Part shown: positions 7,456 through 9,030 of the stretch, in pieces
How positions within the stretch are numbered: position 1 is the first letter of the stretch
Layout of the letters: the number at the start of each line of letters is the position of its first letter
NCBI GenBank assembly: GCA_945889235.1
Contig: CAMDBK010000102.1
Span: 1 to 9,030 of the forward strand
Source: Chitinophaga pinensis
GTDB lineage: Bacteria; Bacteroidota; Bacteroidia; SXHM01
Direction of reading: 5' to 3'
DNA: 9,030 nucleotides
The notes under the pieces: generated by a model
The model's database searches: none
What the model was told of the DNA's origin: nothing
Seen by the model: the letters and a program-made list of their open reading frames with translations, nothing else
Made by a program: the position numbers and the translations under genes

Positions 7456-7517
7456 AATATTTATTTGGAGAAAAAACTAAGTTAATTTCAAATAGTATTA
7501 TGGTTGAGATTATTATT

Positions 7518-7525
7518 TTACTTTG
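7518..7525 (+). promoter_or_regulatory. Possible -7 promoter box for the five-TM protein gene
   Basis: TTACTTTG differs from TAnnTTTG at one position (the second). It lies 35 bases before the ATG at 7561. A TTG occurs at 7504-7506, but only 11 bases upstream, shorter than the usual spacer of about 19. Position is reasonable; sequence support is weak. Confidence 0.2.
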
Positions 7526-7560
7526 GGGTGCTATTAGTATAAAAAATTTCTGATTTCAGG

Positions 7561-8391
7561 ATGAAAAGGAGCTACAATAAATACAAGTTGGTGTTAGTAA
7601 TTGTAATTATTTTTTCACTAATATTATCAGTCAGCGCACTCTTTATTCCAATAAATTATTATTTTGAAAGTTCTTTTTCTCAAAATAAAATTTGGTTTCC
7701 TCATTTTTACCCACTGATTTTTTTATTAACAAAATCTATCTTTCCTTTATTATATACAATTTGGGTATATTGTTATTTAAATAATTCAACTAAATTAAAG
7801 AAATGGCATATCTGTATTATAACTGTTCTACAAACCTTGCTATGGATTTTGTTTATGGAAAGGATAGGATTTCGGATTGCATCTCAATACACTTTTATTC
7901 TGTTGGGAATTCCATTTATGGCTTTCATACTGAAACAAATTAATTTCCCTGTAATAAAAAGTATATTTAAAAGCAGGGCGATTTATTATGTTTTTATTAG
8001 TGGATATATTATTGGGTGTATTATAATTGGTTACATACACCCATTTAACAGATTTAGCATGTTTAATAAGTTTTCAAACAGTGCTTTTGTAATAATGTTG
8101 CGCGGTGATGATAACCAGATAATACCAATTTCTAGCTATTGTGGTATCAGTGAAAATGGACTATTCGAAATCTACAATGCAATTAGAAATACCAATGATT
8201 ACAAGAATGATAGCAGTAAGGAACAAAATGAAACAATAGGCAGAGAAATGTTTAAATGCATGAAGCTTAAAATCAAAAAACCTTTGGATATAAATTCAGA
8301 TTCTTTAAGTATTTATAAAATAACTTATCTTGTTAAAGATGGGAAGATAGTTGTGAGCGAAAAAAAAATATATACTCAACAGATTGAATAA
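7561..8391 (+). CDS. Hypothetical five-TM membrane protein with soluble C-terminal domain
   Basis: I do not recognise a family for this 276-residue protein. Hydrophobic segments lie near residues 10-32, 49-72, 83-99, 107-124 and 140-159. About 115 residues of mixed hydrophilic sequence follow, including RGDD at 181-184 and single Cys residues at 194 and 233. The C-terminal part ends in a beta-rich, Lys-rich stretch (252-270). No catalytic motif is evident. The ATG at 7561 is the first start after an in-frame stop at 7540, and it leaves a short basic N-terminus before the first TM helix (MKRSYNKYK). The gene overlaps the start region of the following HTTM-like gene, so the two products are probably made together and may interact. 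It is divergent from the radical SAM/SGNH group, and participation in that pathway is not shown. Confidence 0.75.
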   Translation: MKRSYNKYKLVLVIVIIFSLILSVSALFIPINYYFESSFSQNKIWFPHFYPLIFLLTKSIFPLLYTIWVYCYLNNSTKLKKWHICIITVLQTLLWILFMERIGFRIASQYTFILLGIPFMAFILKQINFPVIKSIFKSRAIYYVFISGYIIGCIIIGYIHPFNRFSMFNKFSNSAFVIMLRGDDNQIIPISSYCGISENGLFEIYNAIRNTNDYKNDSSKEQNETIGREMFKCMKLKIKKPLDINSDSLSIYKITYLVKDGKIVVSEKKIYTQQIE

Positions 8392-9030
8392 TTTACAAGG
8401 CAATAATTATTCTAATTCAGAATGGTTTTTTATAAAACTGTCCTTAATGCTTATTACTCTTCCGGTTTTGCTTTATATCTTATATTCCAGAGATTTTACT
8501 CAACCGTATCACCAAAATCTGTGCAGTATTATTGATTGTTCTTTTCTTGCAATTAATAGTATTAAATTAGTAATTGCCGTTTTATTGCTATTGTGTTTTA
8601 CTCTATACGTATTTGAGATTAAGATGCTTATAACAACATTCACACTGTCCGCCATCTCAATTTTAATTTTTTCTTACGAAGAAGCAATCGGATTTAAAGG
8701 AGAGAACGGCCTCATTTCCCTTTCTTTTTTTGCCCAATTTTTTGCCTATCTATTTTTTCAACTTAAACTAAACAATAATTTAAGTTTTAACAGAGTACAG
8801 TTTCCTGTACAGGTAGTTGCAGCCGGTTATGTTCTTTCTGGAATTTCAAAATTGTATAATTCAGGAGTTGATTGGTTTACAAGTGATGCTCAAAATTTTT
8901 CTGTTATATTACTAAGGCAGATGCATAGTAATTATGCTACTACCGGAAACATTGAAGATTACTTCAAAGGCTGGCAAATGGCCGGTTGGGTTATAAATAA
9001 TATTCTTTTAATAAAAATCTTATTAGCTTT
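8384..9030 (+). CDS. HTTM-like polytopic membrane protein (3' end outside window)
   Basis: A frame open from 8357 to the right edge gives 215 residues when counted from the TTG at 8384. This TTG overlaps the previous gene by 8 bases (TTGAATAA), which suits translational coupling. The first in-frame ATG is at 8447, which would begin inside the first hydrophobic segment, so I prefer the TTG. Hydrophobic segments lie near residues 15-34, 61-78, 82-98, 110-127 and 142-157. The stretch AAGYVLSGISKLYNSGVDW (146-164) resembles the conserved part of HTTM (horizontally transferred transmembrane) domain proteins, which are distantly related to vitamin K-dependent gamma-carboxylase membrane domains; in that family a Tyr-x-x-x-Gly-x-x-Lys-Leu helix is followed by a Trp. 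It is preceded by an acidic FSYEEAIGFKGENG loop (96-109). The assignment is moderate: another polytopic family is possible and the C-terminal part is missing. Confidence 0.65.
   Translation, partial: MNNLQGNNYSNSEWFFIKLSLMLITLPVLLYILYSRDFTQPYHQNLCSIIDCSFLAINSIKLVIAVLLLLCFTLYVFEIKMLITTFTLSAISILIFSYEEAIGFKGENGLISLSFFAQFFAYLFFQLKLNNNLSFNRVQFPVQVVAAGYVLSGISKLYNSGVDWFTSDAQNFSVILLRQMHSNYATTGNIEDYFKGWQMAGWVINNILLIKILLA

Noticed and set aside
7439..7480. A 13-codon ORF inside the divergent intergenic region as a possible RiPP precursor for the radical SAM enzymes
   Set aside because: It is far too short for a leader plus core, lacks Cys/Gly-rich core features, and overlaps the inverted repeat.
7500..7553. 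A 17-codon ORF (ATG to TGA) with a hydrophobic product directly before the five-TM gene, possible leader peptide or small membrane peptide
   Set aside because: It has no ribosome binding site, no attenuator-like hairpin and no codon bias that would set it apart from chance in AT-rich DNA; its start also precedes the suggested -7 box.

Overview
The DNA is AT-rich. Its genes start without clear Shine-Dalgarno sequences. The encoded families (N-terminal twitch/SPASM-type radical SAM proteins, an S74-chaperone protein with glycine-phased repeats, an HTTM-like membrane protein) and a few TAnnTTTG-like promoter boxes suggest a member of the Bacteroidota. This placement is an inference from style and gene content; there is no rRNA or other marker in the window.

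Layout: (1) The left end (3-1628, +) is the 3' part of a large surface/fibre-like protein with degenerate 14-residue repeats and a C-terminal peptidase S74 intramolecular chaperone domain. (2) Next is a plus-strand gene for a B12-binding-domain radical SAM enzyme (1689-3584). (3) Converging on it is a minus-strand group, read from right to left: a radical SAM protein with an N-terminal twitch/SPASM-like cysteine region (7391-6105), a membrane-anchored SGNH/GDSL hydrolase (6089-4821, GTG start) and a second radical SAM protein with the same reversed domain order (4767-3640). Spacings of 15 and 53 bases suggest one transcript. (4) A 169-base divergent intergenic region holds a 7-bp inverted repeat; a perfect TAnnTTTG box facing the minus-strand group lies inside it. 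(5) To the right, on the plus strand, are a five-TM protein of unknown function (7561-8391) and an overlapping gene for an HTTM-like polytopic membrane protein that runs off the window (8384-9030).

How the genes may work together: three radical SAM proteins lie within about 5.7 kb, two of them flanking an SGNH hydrolase that probably acts on an acyl or acetyl ester at the membrane. This looks like an accessory modification locus, for a cell-surface glycan, lipid or natural product. The substrate cannot be read from the sequence. There is no glycosyltransferase, no recognisable RiPP precursor and no transporter in the window, so both the polysaccharide and the peptide interpretations remain open. 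The S74 protein and the HTTM pair may belong to separate functions. I see no tRNA, rRNA, CRISPR array, insertion sequence or attachment site, and no intergenic stretch exceeds 300 bases.
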